A stretch of DNA of 64,000 bases from Flavobacteriales bacterium (GTDB lineage: Bacteria; Bacteroidota; Bacteroidia; Flavobacteriales_F; PHOS-HE28), in contig JADKHI010000006.1 of the NCBI GenBank assembly GCA_016721825.1, positions 620,001 through 684,000 of the forward strand, in the 5' to 3' direction. The position numbers were made by a program, and so were the translations under genes. The notes below the pieces were generated by a model, which searched no databases, was not told where the DNA came from, and saw nothing but the letters and a program-made list of their open reading frames with translations. This document shows positions 8,941-17,561 of the stretch, one piece after another. How positions within the stretch are numbered: position 1 is the stretch's first letter; each line of letters starts with the position of its first letter.

Positions 8941-10329
8941 ATGCGCCACACCCACACCCTTCTTTCCGCACTGCTGTTGAGCAGCGCCGTTCATGCCCAA
9001 TACACTCCGCCTGATCCGTCGGGCCTGGAGGGCATCGTTGTGGAGCGCTACTACGTATCGGATGCGAACGATGCATCGGATACGGATGGCAGCACCGACC
9101 TGGACTCCGGCGAGGTGACCTATCGTGTGTTCGTGGACCTGAAGCCCGGATACAAGTTGATCACCGTGGGCGGCTTCCCTGATCACGAGATCTCCTTCAA
9201 CACCACCACGAGCTTCTTCTACAACGACGACCGCGGTGAGTCATGGGGTGGCGACATCAACGACATCCACTTGAACAAGAACACGGTGGCCATCGACAGT
9301 TGGTTGAGCGCGGGTGCTTCCACCGATGGCTATTGGGGTGTGCCGAAGGACGAGGATAGCGACGGTTCCGTGTTCGGCGCGAACGATGGGGGCAGCACCG
9401 GATCGCCTCTGCTCGTGAACAACGATGCTTCGATCGGTCTCCCACTGACAACGGCTGATGGTCTTCTGGCGGGCACGCCTCCCGGCATTCTGTCCGTGGG
9501 CACCGCGCCCACCATCTTCAACGACTATGGAGGGGCCACCTACGCCTCGTCCAACTTCGCCTGGTCCAGCAGCATTGGGAACGTGGAAGGACCCACGGCC
9601 TCGAACAAGCTGCTGATCGGCCAGTTCACCACGGACGGTGTGCTCAGTTATTGCTTGAACGTGTGGGTTCGCATTCCGGACAGCCTCGTGTGCAGCGATC
9701 CGAACTGCCACCAGATCCTGGAATACTATGCCGTCATCAACCCTGCGGACACTTCGGGGGGCGGCTTCAGCAGCGATAACAAGTTCACGTTGCCTTCGCT
9801 GTGCTACAGCTCAGCTTCGCAGCAGTTGGATTGCCTTGGCGTGCCGGGTGGACCTGCGGTGCCCGGCTCGACCTGCGATGATGGCAACGGGGATACGCAG
9901 AACGACGTGTACAACAACGCGTGCAACTGTGTTGGCGAGGATTGCCTCGGTGTGCTTGGTGGTTCCGCATTACCTGGTCAGCCCTGTGATGATAACAATG
10001 CCACCACTGTGAACGACACCTGGCAGACAGGTTGCTTGTGCACCGGCGTGGTCGGAATTGGTGAGGTCGCGAAACCGGCCATCCAGGTGGAAGCACATCC
10101 GAACCCCACGCGCGATCAACTCTGGATCACCTTGGCCGGTATCGATGGCAAGCGCGTCAGCTACACGTTGCGGAATGCGCTCGGACAGGACATGCAGTCC
10201 AAAGACCTTGGTGTGCAGGGCTCATCCTGGAAGGGCACCTTGGACATGAGCGGCTTGAGCACAGGTGTGTACTTCTTGGAAGTGGTCGGCAATGACCAGC
10301 GCACCACGAAGCGCATCACGAAATTCTGA
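8941..10329 (+). CDS. Secreted T9SS protein, member 2 of the five-gene paralogous family
   Basis: This 462-residue protein has a signal peptide (LLSALLLSSAVHAQ). The shared domain spans about residues 30-285, with IVVERYYVSDANDASD, EVTYRVFVDLKPGYKL, FYNDDRG, IDSWLSAGAS, GPTASNKLLIGQFTT and DGVLSYCLNVWV. Two copies of a cysteine-rich unit follow (DCLGVPGGPAVPG, then DCLGVLGGSALPG, each with CDDxN and a CxC pair); long arrays of the same unit occur in the gene at 13185. The C-terminus is a T9SS sorting domain (EAHPNPTRDQLWITL, GVYFLEVVG). It lies 101 bases after member 1 in the same direction and has a TAnnTTCG promoter-like box at 8913. It therefore links the simple members to the giant repeat-containing ones. 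Confidence 0.8.
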   Translation: MRHTHTLLSALLLSSAVHAQYTPPDPSGLEGIVVERYYVSDANDASDTDGSTDLDSGEVTYRVFVDLKPGYKLITVGGFPDHEISFNTTTSFFYNDDRGESWGGDINDIHLNKNTVAIDSWLSAGASTDGYWGVPKDEDSDGSVFGANDGGSTGSPLLVNNDASIGLPLTTADGLLAGTPPGILSVGTAPTIFNDYGGATYASSNFAWSSSIGNVEGPTASNKLLIGQFTTDGVLSYCLNVWVRIPDSLVCSDPNCHQILEYYAVINPADTSGGGFSSDNKFTLPSLCYSSASQQLDCLGVPGGPAVPGSTCDDGNGDTQNDVYNNACNCVGEDCLGVLGGSALPGQPCDDNNATTVNDTWQTGCLCTGVVGIGEVAKPAIQVEAHPNPTRDQLWITLAGIDGKRVSYTLRNALGQDMQSKDLGVQGSSWKGTLDMSGLSTGVYFLEVVGNDQRTTKRITKF

Positions 10330-10337
10330 TCATCGCC

Positions 10338-11156
10338 ATGGGCATCTTCCCGAGGGCGCTCCAGGTGGCGTTCCTGTCCGTTCTGTGCGCAATGACGAAA
10401 CAAGTGTGTCAAGCGCAAGCCATCGACAGTGTGTTCGTGGAGGTGTACCACGTTCAGGAAAGTGGAGTTCCGGGCGAGCCTCCGATCACTACGTACAGGA
10501 TCTATGTGGACCTAGCCCCTGATCATGAGCTGCAGATGGTGTACGGTGATGACAAGCACCAGCTCAGGTTGTTCACGAGCACGGCGTTCCTGAACGACAC
10601 CATGAACGGTGCGATGTACGGGCACATGATCGATGGTGATCACTTGAACAGCTCGCGCGTCGCACTGGATTCGTGGCTCACGATCGGAGCGGCCAGCGAT
10701 GCACATTGGGGTGTGCCGCGGAGCCTGGATGAAGATGGTTCCATTCTGGAGTGTCCTCCTTACCCGGGCAAGAAAGGCATGCAGACGCAAGGGCCATGTG
10801 CAACGTCCACACCGTTGAACGTAACGGACGGTCTCCTACCCCACAAGCCGGTAAGCGAGATCGTGAACTTCAATTTCAACCCTACCTATCTCCGGAAGGT
10901 GCGGGGAAACTTCATTGAGACCACCAATGGTGCGTGGGCCGTGCTCGGTGGAACGAAGGGGGTGACGGACCGCAACCTCTTCCTGATCGCGCAGTTAACG
11001 ACCACGGGAAGCCTTGCCTTCCGCCTGAACCTACAGATCGAGACCCCCGATCACCAGCCCGTGAAATACGTGGCCGGTGATCCCGCGCCAGGAGAAGTGC
11101 TCTACCAAGGGCTGAACTACGGCAGCGAACGTCCCCTTTCGGCTCCTTCCAAGTGA
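10338..11156 (+). CDS. Secreted single-domain protein, member 3 of the paralogous family, no sorting domain
   Basis: This 272-residue protein begins 8 bases after member 2. It has a signal peptide (VAFLSVLCAMTKQVCQAQA) and then only the shared domain: SVFVEVYHVQ, TTYRIYVDLAPDHELQMVYG, LDSWLTIGAASDAHWGVP, DEDGSI, and LIAQLTTTGSLAFRLNLQIE. It ends about 20 residues after the domain with no T9SS sorting domain and no repeats. It therefore marks the natural limits of the domain. It is predicted to be exported to the periplasm, or possibly secreted by another route. Its function is unknown. Confidence 0.75.
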   Translation: MGIFPRALQVAFLSVLCAMTKQVCQAQAIDSVFVEVYHVQESGVPGEPPITTYRIYVDLAPDHELQMVYGDDKHQLRLFTSTAFLNDTMNGAMYGHMIDGDHLNSSRVALDSWLTIGAASDAHWGVPRSLDEDGSILECPPYPGKKGMQTQGPCATSTPLNVTDGLLPHKPVSEIVNFNFNPTYLRKVRGNFIETTNGAWAVLGGTKGVTDRNLFLIAQLTTTGSLAFRLNLQIETPDHQPVKYVAGDPAPGEVLYQGLNYGSERPLSAPSK

Positions 11157-11463
11157 AGCGAAGTGCATCGCACTGATCCTTCGAGAGCTGTCCATTCCAT
11201 CGTTAGTGCTGTGTTAGGGTCCGGACGAAGCATACAGGCATGCTGCTCGCGGACCGCACCCCTTTGGTGCGTTAACGAACGGTTAGATCCTGATGCCCTG
11301 GTCTTTGCCCAACGGGCCTCAAACGTGCGCGGATCTTGCCGAATCGTAATCCAATCGTAGGTATGTGGTAATGAAGGCCCAACGATCCCACGGCAGTTTT
11401 GTGGCGCTGAACAACCCCCTCAGCGACATTGAAAAGAACCCAAAACCCCAAACGTTAGAAACC
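11157..11463. other. Intergenic leader region before the beta-helix protein gene
   Basis: This 307-base stretch holds no convincing gene. A longer frame reaches back to 11365, but the signal peptide starts only at 11464. The last 35 bases are rich in A and C, as is common for leaders in this phylum, which often lack a Shine-Dalgarno site. No terminator hairpin or clear promoter was found. Confidence 0.5.
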
Positions 11464-13110
11464 ATGAAGTCGAAACTGAAATTCTCCATGGCCGCTGCGG
11501 CTGCCATGGCGGCTTCCGGGACCTTCGCTCAGGCCATTGGCTCGAGCTGCGGTTGCCCGGATGTCAGCGCCCGCACCACGGTTACCCTGGACCCGACCAA
11601 CGCACCCACGGTGCTTGACGCCCAAGGCAACCTGATCCCGGCGAGCTACACGATGACCTGTAACAACTTGTACATCCTGAACGACCGCTTCTACGTGGGC
11701 GCCGGCAAGGACTTGTACATCGAGCCAGGCACGGTGATCAAAGCCCCGAACATCGGTGGTGGTAACGCTGCCGCGTTGATCATCAGCCGCGACGGCCAGA
11801 TCTGGGCCAACGGTTCCGCGAGCTGTCCTATCATCTTCACCTCCACGGCCGATGGCTTGGACGGCAACTACCCCGTAACGAATCGCGGTAAGTGGGGCGG
11901 TGTAATCCTGCTGGGTCGCGCCTACAACAACGTAAGGAGCACGGACGTAGGCTCCGTTTCCATCACCACCGGAGCTGGCAGCGGCGACGGAGTTGGCCTG
12001 ATCGAAGGTCTGTTGAACGGCGACCAGCGCAACTTCTACGGCAACCCCACAGGCACTTGGATCAACAATGACAACAGCGGTGTGCTGCGTTACGTGTCCA
12101 TCCGCCACGGTGGCGAGAAGCTCGGAACCAACAACGAGATCAACGGCCTTACAATGGGTTCCGTCGGTAGCGGCACCACGATCGAGAACGTGGAAGTGAT
12201 CGGCAACTTGGACGACTGCTTCGAGTTCTTTGGAGGAACGGTGAACGCCAAGTACCTGATCGGCATGCACAGCGATGACGACGGATTGGATTGGGACCAG
12301 GGTTACAGCGGAAAGATCCAGTTCTACTACGGTCTCCAAGGTCCAGAGAACAATGCCGGTGTGCTCGCACAGGGCGACAACGGCTTGGAGCTCGACAGCG
12401 ATGACAACTCCACCAACTTCACCAACGGTGGCCTTCGTTCAACAGCTGAGATCTGGAACGCCACGGTGTTCGCCCGTACCGACGGTTCCAACGTAGCTCC
12501 GAACCCCAACCCAGCGAACACCGCTGGTGATGAGGCGATCGAAGCCAAAGAGCGCACCTTCGGTTCAGTGAACAACAGCATCTTCGTGAACTTCCGCTCG
12601 GGTCTGAACCTGGCCGGCGCTGTGGGTGCGAACAACACCACGGACTTCTGGCAGGCTGGTAACTTCAACGTGAAGAACTGCACGTTCGTGAACTGCGCGA
12701 GCCCCTTGCGCATCAACGGTGCGAACGTCGCCGCCGGTGCCGACTTCACCAAGTTCACCGTGACCGACAAGAACGTGATCCTCGCCAGCGGTCTGGTGGA
12801 TGCCACCTTCGACGTAGCCACGCTCACCTCCAACAACGTGATCGACCGTGTGAACCCGGTCCCTGCTGCCGGCACGGCCACCACGGACCTGAAGGTTCCT
12901 GTGAGCGAGCCGTTCTACAGCAACGCCCCCTTCCGCGGTGCGTTCGAACCCGGCAAGGCCCCTTGGACCCAAGGTTGGACCCTGGCTGCTGACATCGGCT
13001 CGGACCTCAGCGCTGTGGCCGGTTGCACGGGCGATCTGAACAAGGACGGTCAGGTGAACGCCACCGACTTCGGTCTGTTCGTGAACGTGTTCAACACCAA
13101 CTGTTACTAA
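11464..13110 (+). CDS. Secreted beta-helix-like protein with C-terminal dockerin-like repeat
   Basis: The ATG at 11464 begins a clean signal peptide (MKSKLKFSMAAAAAMAASG...FAQA), giving 548 residues. The body matches a Bacteroidota extracellular family often found beside TonB-dependent receptors. Its marks are YIEPGTVIKA, GKWGGVILLGRAY, LRYVSIRHGGEKLG, NEINGLTMGSVGSGT, DDCFEFFGGTVNAKYL and a DSDDNSTNF segment. The repeating asparagine and glycine turns suggest a right-handed beta-helix. The tail is one calcium-loop repeat, GDLNKDGQVNATDFGLF, nearly the same as in the cupredoxin gene at 1011. No T9SS domain is seen. A strong hairpin 21 bases after the stop codon probably ends its transcript. 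A surface partner of the receptor at 4388 is the likely role, by context only. Confidence 0.75.
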   Translation: MKSKLKFSMAAAAAMAASGTFAQAIGSSCGCPDVSARTTVTLDPTNAPTVLDAQGNLIPASYTMTCNNLYILNDRFYVGAGKDLYIEPGTVIKAPNIGGGNAAALIISRDGQIWANGSASCPIIFTSTADGLDGNYPVTNRGKWGGVILLGRAYNNVRSTDVGSVSITTGAGSGDGVGLIEGLLNGDQRNFYGNPTGTWINNDNSGVLRYVSIRHGGEKLGTNNEINGLTMGSVGSGTTIENVEVIGNLDDCFEFFGGTVNAKYLIGMHSDDDGLDWDQGYSGKIQFYYGLQGPENNAGVLAQGDNGLELDSDDNSTNFTNGGLRSTAEIWNATVFARTDGSNVAPNPNPANTAGDEAIEAKERTFGSVNNSIFVNFRSGLNLAGAVGANNTTDFWQAGNFNVKNCTFVNCASPLRINGANVAAGADFTKFTVTDKNVILASGLVDATFDVATLTSNNVIDRVNPVPAAGTATTDLKVPVSEPFYSNAPFRGAFEPGKAPWTQGWTLAADIGSDLSAVAGCTGDLNKDGQVNATDFGLFVNVFNTNCY

Positions 13111-13130
13111 GACCAACCCCCGAAAGCCCG

Positions 13131-13159
13131 AGAGCGCCGTTCCGCTGGAACGGCGCTCT
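13131..13159 (+). terminator. Perfect 13-bp hairpin, probable transcription terminator
   Basis: AGAGCGCCGTTCC and GGAACGGCGCTCT form a perfect 13-base stem with a 3-base loop, located 21 bases after the stop codon of the beta-helix gene. The T-run after it is weak. Confidence 0.7.
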
Positions 13160-13184
13160 TCGGCGATCGGACCAACCCTTCCTC

Positions 13185-16100
13185 ATGAAAAAGAAATTCT
13201 TCCATTTCCTCTTTGGCGCGGCGCTGCTCTGTAGCGCTTCCGCCGTCCGGGCCCAAGGCCTGGAGAACATCATCGTGGAGCCCTACTACACGGTGACGCA
13301 GGCCGATGCCGACGCCTACAACAACAACTTCGGCGGTGGCTCCTATCCCTTGGCGGCCGGCATGAACGTATACCGTGTGTACGTGGACATGGCCCCCAAC
13401 TACAAGCTGAACACGGTGTTCGGTAGCCCTGTGGGCGGCGGCGGCGTCAGCCCCAACCCCTTGGATGTTACCACCACCACCACCTTCTGGAACGACGACA
13501 ACTTCGGTTCGGATATCCCCGGACAGACCCGTCGCCTCGATGAAGGAACGGCCTTCGACTCCTACATCACCGTGAACAGCACCGGCACCGCCGGTGGCGC
13601 CGCCGGTTGCGGTAGCGCTGCCGCTCAGGTCGGTGTGCTGCGCACGGCCGATACGGACGGCAACCTCACCCTGTGCACGGCTTACCCAAGCTTCACCGGT
13701 GCGGATGGTAACGTCCCCGGCACGAGCCCTGCGCTCACTTACAACATCGGTGGCTTGATCAACTTCAGCGCGCTCACCGCCGATGGCAGCGTGTTCCAAG
13801 TGATCAACGATGCCTGGGCCACCTTGCCCAACAGCACCGGTCAGGACCCCACGGGAACCAACCGCGTGTTGATCGGTCAGTTCACGACCAACGGGACGTT
13901 CAGCTTCCACTTGAACGTGCAGCTGAGCAGCCCTACGAGCGTGCTGGAGACCTACGTGTGGAACCAGGCCGGTGCCGGCGAAGTGGTGAGCCCCTTGCTC
14001 ACCTACCCTTCCGCTTGCACGCCTGCTGCCATCACCAGCGCTACGAGCAACAGCCCGATCTGCAGCCTCGACCCGCTCAACCTGAGCGTGGTGGCCACCG
14101 GTACGGCTCCCCTTTCCTACACCTGGACCGGTGTGGGCACCATCACCAACGGTGGAACGGCCAACGCCAGCGTGACCGGTGCTACCACCGGCAACTACAA
14201 CATTGCTGTGAGCAACGCCTGCGGCAATGTGAACCAGAACGTGGCCGTGGTGGTGAACACCGCGACCAACTGGTATGCTGATACGGACGGTGATGGCTTC
14301 GGTGCCGGTACCGCTACCCTCGCTTGCGTTCAGCCAGTAGGTTCGGTGTCCAACAACACCGACCAGTGCCCTGCTGATGCCAACAAGCAAGTACCCGGTG
14401 CCTGCGGTTGCGGCGTGGCCGATGTGGCTGCTACCTACTATGCAGATACGGACGGTGACGGCTTCGGTGCTGGTCCTGCCATCCCTGGCTTCACCTGCAT
14501 CGTGCTCGGTGTAACCAACAACACCGACCTCTGCCCCACCGATGCCAACAAGCAAGCACCTGGTGCCTGCGGTTGCGGCGTGGCCGACGTGGCTACCACG
14601 TACTATGCTGACACGGACGGAGATGGTTTCGGCGACCCTGCCGACAGCCAGGCCGGTTTCACCTGCAGCGTGCCTTCTGGCTTCGTGACCAACAACACCG
14701 ACAACTGCCCTACCCTCTCCGGTCTGATCGGTGATGTCTGCAACGACAACAACCCGAACACTTCGGGTGATGTGATCACCGCGAACTGCGTGTGCGCTGG
14801 TGTTGCTGCCAACGACTGCCTCGGTGTCCCCGGTGGTCCTGCTCAGCCTGGCACCTCCTGCGACGACGGTCTGGCCACTACGGGTAATGATACCTGGAGC
14901 GCCAACTGCGTGTGCGCTGGTCAACTCATCGACTGCCTTGGTGTTGCCGGTGGCTCCGCTCTGCCTGGTACTTCCTGCGACGACGGTCTGGCCACCACGG
15001 GTAACGATACCTGGAGCGCCAACTGCGTGTGCGCTGGTCAGCTGATCGATTGCCTTGGTGTTGCTGGTGGTACTGCCCTGCCTGGCACTGCCTGCAATGA
15101 CAACAACCCGAACACCTCGGGTGATGTGTATGGCGCGAACTGCGTGTGCGCTGGTGTGCTGGCCAACGATTGCCTCGGTGTTCCCGGTGGTCCTGCTCAG
15201 CCTGGTACTTCCTGCGACGACGGTCTGGCCACTACGGGTAACGATACCTGGAGCGCCAACTGCGTGTGCGCTGGTCAACTCATCGACTGCCTTGGTGTTG
15301 CCGGTGGTACAGCTCTGCCCGGTACTTCCTGCGACGACGGTCTGGCCACCACGGGTAACGATACCTGGAGCGCCAACTGCGTGTGCGCTGGTCAGCTGAT
15401 CGATTGCCTTGGTGTTGCTGGTGGTACTGCCCTGCCTGGCACTGCCTGCAATGACAACAACCCGAACACCTCGGGTGATGTGTATGGCGCGAACTGCGTT
15501 TGCGCTGGTGTACTGGCCAACGATTGCCTCAGTGTTCCCGGTGGTCCTGCTCAGCCTGGCACTTCCTGCGACGACGGTCTGGCCACTACGGGTAACGATA
15601 CCTGGAGCGCCAACTGCGTGTGCGCTGGTCAACTCATCGACTGCCTTGGTGTTGCCGGTGGTACAGCTCTGCCTGGTTCCGCTTGCAACGACAACAACCC
15701 GAACACCTCGGGTGATGTGTACGGTGCGAACTGCGTGTGCGCTGGTGTGCTGGCCAACGACTGCCTCGGTGTTCCCGGTGGTCCTGCCGTACCTGGTACT
15801 GCCTGCAACGACAACAACCCCAACACCATCAACGATGTGTACGGTGCGAACTGTGTTTGCGCTGGAACACCTGTTGGCGGTTGCGACAACTGGAGCCTTG
15901 AACTGACCACGGACAACGCAGGTAGCGAGACCACCTGGGAGATCCGCAACGCCGGTACCACCACTGTGGTGGACGCTGGTGGTCCTTACGCGAACAACAC
16001 GACCGTGAACGAAGTGGTGTGCCTGATCCCAGGTGCCTGCTACGAGCTGATCGTGACGGATGCGAACGGCATGAGCAACGGCCCCATCGGTGGCTTCGTG

Positions 16101-17018
16101 CTCCGCGACCAGAATGGCAAGCGCGTGCTTGACAACGCCGGTGACGGTGTGTTCACGGGCATCAGCCAGGCGGTAGCCCCTTTCTGCAGCCCTGTTGGCA
16201 ACGACGCTATCCTGTCCAGCCAGTGCGACAAGGTCGACTGGACCCCGAACCAGTTCCTGATCGCTACGCCCAACAGCGCTGTTAGCGCTCAATACGGTGT
16301 AGGCAACCAGACCGACGACGGGTACGAGTTCCGCCTGTTCAACCCTGACGGTGGTTACGACCGCACGGTGTACCAGAGCCATGCGAACACCAGCGTTGGT
16401 GCTCCTGCCGGCCCGAACGCCGCTGCTCACCTGAACTACAGCGCCTTGGTGACGAACCCTGTGCCGCAGAACGTTCTACTGAACGTGCGTGTGCGCAGCC
16501 GTGTGAACGGTGTGTTCAGCGCCTGGGGTCCTGCCTGCCGCTTCAAGATCGACGCAGTTGCTGCGAACTGCCCAGCTGTACAGCTCGTGAGCACCCCCGG
16601 CAGCCAGTTCAGCTGCGGAGCCACGAACAAGATCGTCGGCAACTCCGGTCCGGATGGTCGCATCGTCTCCACGCAAGCTTCCCGCGTGATCGGTGGTGTG
16701 TCCCAGCAGGCCAACCGTTACCAGTTCGACATCACCACCACCGGTGGCTACAGCCGCACGATCGTGGCGACGACCCGTACGTTGGTGCTTGGCCAGTGGT
16801 ACACGAACCCCCTGCTGTGCGGTTTCAACACCTACAGCGTGCGCGTGCGTGCCAGCTTCGATGGCGGTGCCACTTGGTGCCCTTACGGTGCTACCTGCTC
16901 GGTGGGCATCACCAACAACCTGGCTGCTCCCTTCTGCACCAGCGCTCCTGCCTTCGCTGGTGTGATGATGACCGTGTGTTCTTCGATGGCGACGAGACCT
17001 CCAGCGTTGCTACCCTGA
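13185..17018 (+). CDS. Giant repeat-rich surface protein, family member 4, frameshifted before its T9SS domain
   Basis: The ATG at 13185 starts the signal peptide (MKKKFFHFLFGAALL...AVRAQG); the open frame further upstream overlaps the terminator and was dropped. Order of parts: shared family domain (IIVEPYYTVTQADADAY to FHLNVQLSSP); an Ig-like domain (SNSPICSLDPLNLSVVATG); three calcium-loop units of TSP3 type (YADTDGDGFGAG); nine copies of a 39-40 residue four-cysteine unit (DCLGVAGGTALPG, CVCAG); a CDNWSLELTTDNAGSETTW domain; and two fibronectin-like modules ending SFDGGATWCPYG. The frame then runs out at 17018 with unrelated residues, while the expected sorting domain continues in another frame to 17269. 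The likely cause is one missing base near 16960. An adhesin or surface-layer role is inferred from the architecture. Confidence 0.8.
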   Translation: MKKKFFHFLFGAALLCSASAVRAQGLENIIVEPYYTVTQADADAYNNNFGGGSYPLAAGMNVYRVYVDMAPNYKLNTVFGSPVGGGGVSPNPLDVTTTTTFWNDDNFGSDIPGQTRRLDEGTAFDSYITVNSTGTAGGAAGCGSAAAQVGVLRTADTDGNLTLCTAYPSFTGADGNVPGTSPALTYNIGGLINFSALTADGSVFQVINDAWATLPNSTGQDPTGTNRVLIGQFTTNGTFSFHLNVQLSSPTSVLETYVWNQAGAGEVVSPLLTYPSACTPAAITSATSNSPICSLDPLNLSVVATGTAPLSYTWTGVGTITNGGTANASVTGATTGNYNIAVSNACGNVNQNVAVVVNTATNWYADTDGDGFGAGTATLACVQPVGSVSNNTDQCPADANKQVPGACGCGVADVAATYYADTDGDGFGAGPAIPGFTCIVLGVTNNTDLCPTDANKQAPGACGCGVADVATTYYADTDGDGFGDPADSQAGFTCSVPSGFVTNNTDNCPTLSGLIGDVCNDNNPNTSGDVITANCVCAGVAANDCLGVPGGPAQPGTSCDDGLATTGNDTWSANCVCAGQLIDCLGVAGGSALPGTSCDDGLATTGNDTWSANCVCAGQLIDCLGVAGGTALPGTACNDNNPNTSGDVYGANCVCAGVLANDCLGVPGGPAQPGTSCDDGLATTGNDTWSANCVCAGQLIDCLGVAGGTALPGTSCDDGLATTGNDTWSANCVCAGQLIDCLGVAGGTALPGTACNDNNPNTSGDVYGANCVCAGVLANDCLSVPGGPAQPGTSCDDGLATTGNDTWSANCVCAGQLIDCLGVAGGTALPGSACNDNNPNTSGDVYGANCVCAGVLANDCLGVPGGPAVPGTACNDNNPNTINDVYGANCVCAGTPVGGCDNWSLELTTDNAGSETTWEIRNAGTTTVVDAGGPYANNTTVNEVVCLIPGACYELIVTDANGMSNGPIGGFVLRDQNGKRVLDNAGDGVFTGISQAVAPFCSPVGNDAILSSQCDKVDWTPNQFLIATPNSAVSAQYGVGNQTDDGYEFRLFNPDGGYDRTVYQSHANTSVGAPAGPNAAAHLNYSALVTNPVPQNVLLNVRVRSRVNGVFSAWGPACRFKIDAVAANCPAVQLVSTPGSQFSCGATNKIVGNSGPDGRIVSTQASRVIGGVSQQANRYQFDITTTGGYSRTIVATTRTLVLGQWYTNPLLCGFNTYSVRVRASFDGGATWCPYGATCSVGITNNLAAPFCTSAPAFAGVMMTVCSSMATRPPALLP
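13251..14330 (+). repeat. Near-identical duplicated segment, copy 1 (copy 2 at 17691-18770)
   Basis: The shared domain, the Ig-like domain and the first calcium repeat of the two giant genes align base for base at a constant offset of 4440, with only scattered substitutions and no indels seen. This indicates a recent duplication or gene conversion. Confidence 0.8.
14271..14715 (+). repeat. Three TSP3-like calcium-loop repeats
   Basis: Three successive units encode WYADTDGDGFG or YYADTDGDGFG, each followed by an NNTDxCP segment. Two of them also carry a KQxPGACGCGVADV linker. The DxDxDG loops are typical calcium ligands. Confidence 0.75.
14814..15869 (+). repeat. Array of nine 39-40 residue four-cysteine repeats
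   Basis: Nine units of 117-120 bases each encode DCLGVxGGxAxPG, then a cysteine followed by DDGLATTGNDTW or NDNNPNTSGDVY, then ANCVCAG. Units 1-3 and 4-6 form a higher-order repeat of 354 bases, and units 7-8 repeat part of it. Two diverged units occur in the gene at 8941 and one in the gene at 17562. It is a protein-coding repeat, not CRISPR. Confidence 0.85.
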
Positions 17019-17269
17019 GCATGTGGCCGAACCCCAACCGTGGTGATCAACTGTATCTGACCATCGATCAGCTGAACGCCGACGTGACCACGGCCACTGT
17101 GGACATCTTCGACCTCTATGGCAAGAAGGTGACCAGCCGTACGATCGCGATCAACGGTAGCACGCTGAACACGGTGATCAACCTCGACGGAACGATCGCC
17201 AGCGGCATGTACCTGGTGAATCTCACCGCCGGTGAGCAGACCTTCGTCCAGCGCCTGGTGATCCAGTAA
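16962..17269 (+). other. Detached T9SS sorting domain of the giant protein at 13185 (shifted frame)
   Basis: In the frame read here the sequence gives DDDRVFFDGDETSSV, MWPNPNRGDQLYLTI, VDIFDLYGKKV and TFVQRLVIQ. This is a T9SS type A domain almost the same as the end of the paralogue at 23556. It follows directly on the frame break near 16960 and has no start of its own. Restoring one base, so that the local GGTGTGATGATG becomes GGTGGTGATGATG, would join it to the upstream protein. Confidence 0.8.
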
Positions 17270-17287
17270 GCTGAACCTCTCTTTGTG

Positions 17288-17317
17288 AAGCGCCCCGCTC
17301 GGTTGAGCGGGGCGCTT
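17288..17317 (+). terminator. Perfect GC-rich hairpin terminator after giant gene 1
   Basis: AAGCGCCCCGCTC, loop GGTT, GAGCGGGGCGCTT: a 13-base perfect stem 18 bases after the stop at 17269. The same element follows giant gene 2. Confidence 0.85.
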
Positions 17318-17561
17318 TGCGTTGAACCACTTCCCGTTCCCAACATGCACATGCTCAATGAAGCCCCTTTCAGAGGGGTCATGTATTGCCGGAACGTTTC
17401 CCCCAATGACCCTTGGTTGATCGGCCATGTACATGGAGCATGAAGCCGAGGCCTTGCGCTTAAGGCAGAAATAGGGAAAGCGTAGATCCACCTGGCCCGT
17501 GGTGGATACCTCCTCCGCTGTGCTTTGCTCCACCATAAACGGTACCCAAAACCCCCAACCC

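Noticed and set aside
13107..16430. Minus-strand open frame of 1107 codons
   Set aside because: It lies antisense to giant gene 1; its translation is repetitive Val/Gly/Thr/Arg sequence mirroring the plus-strand repeats, with no signal peptide or domain.
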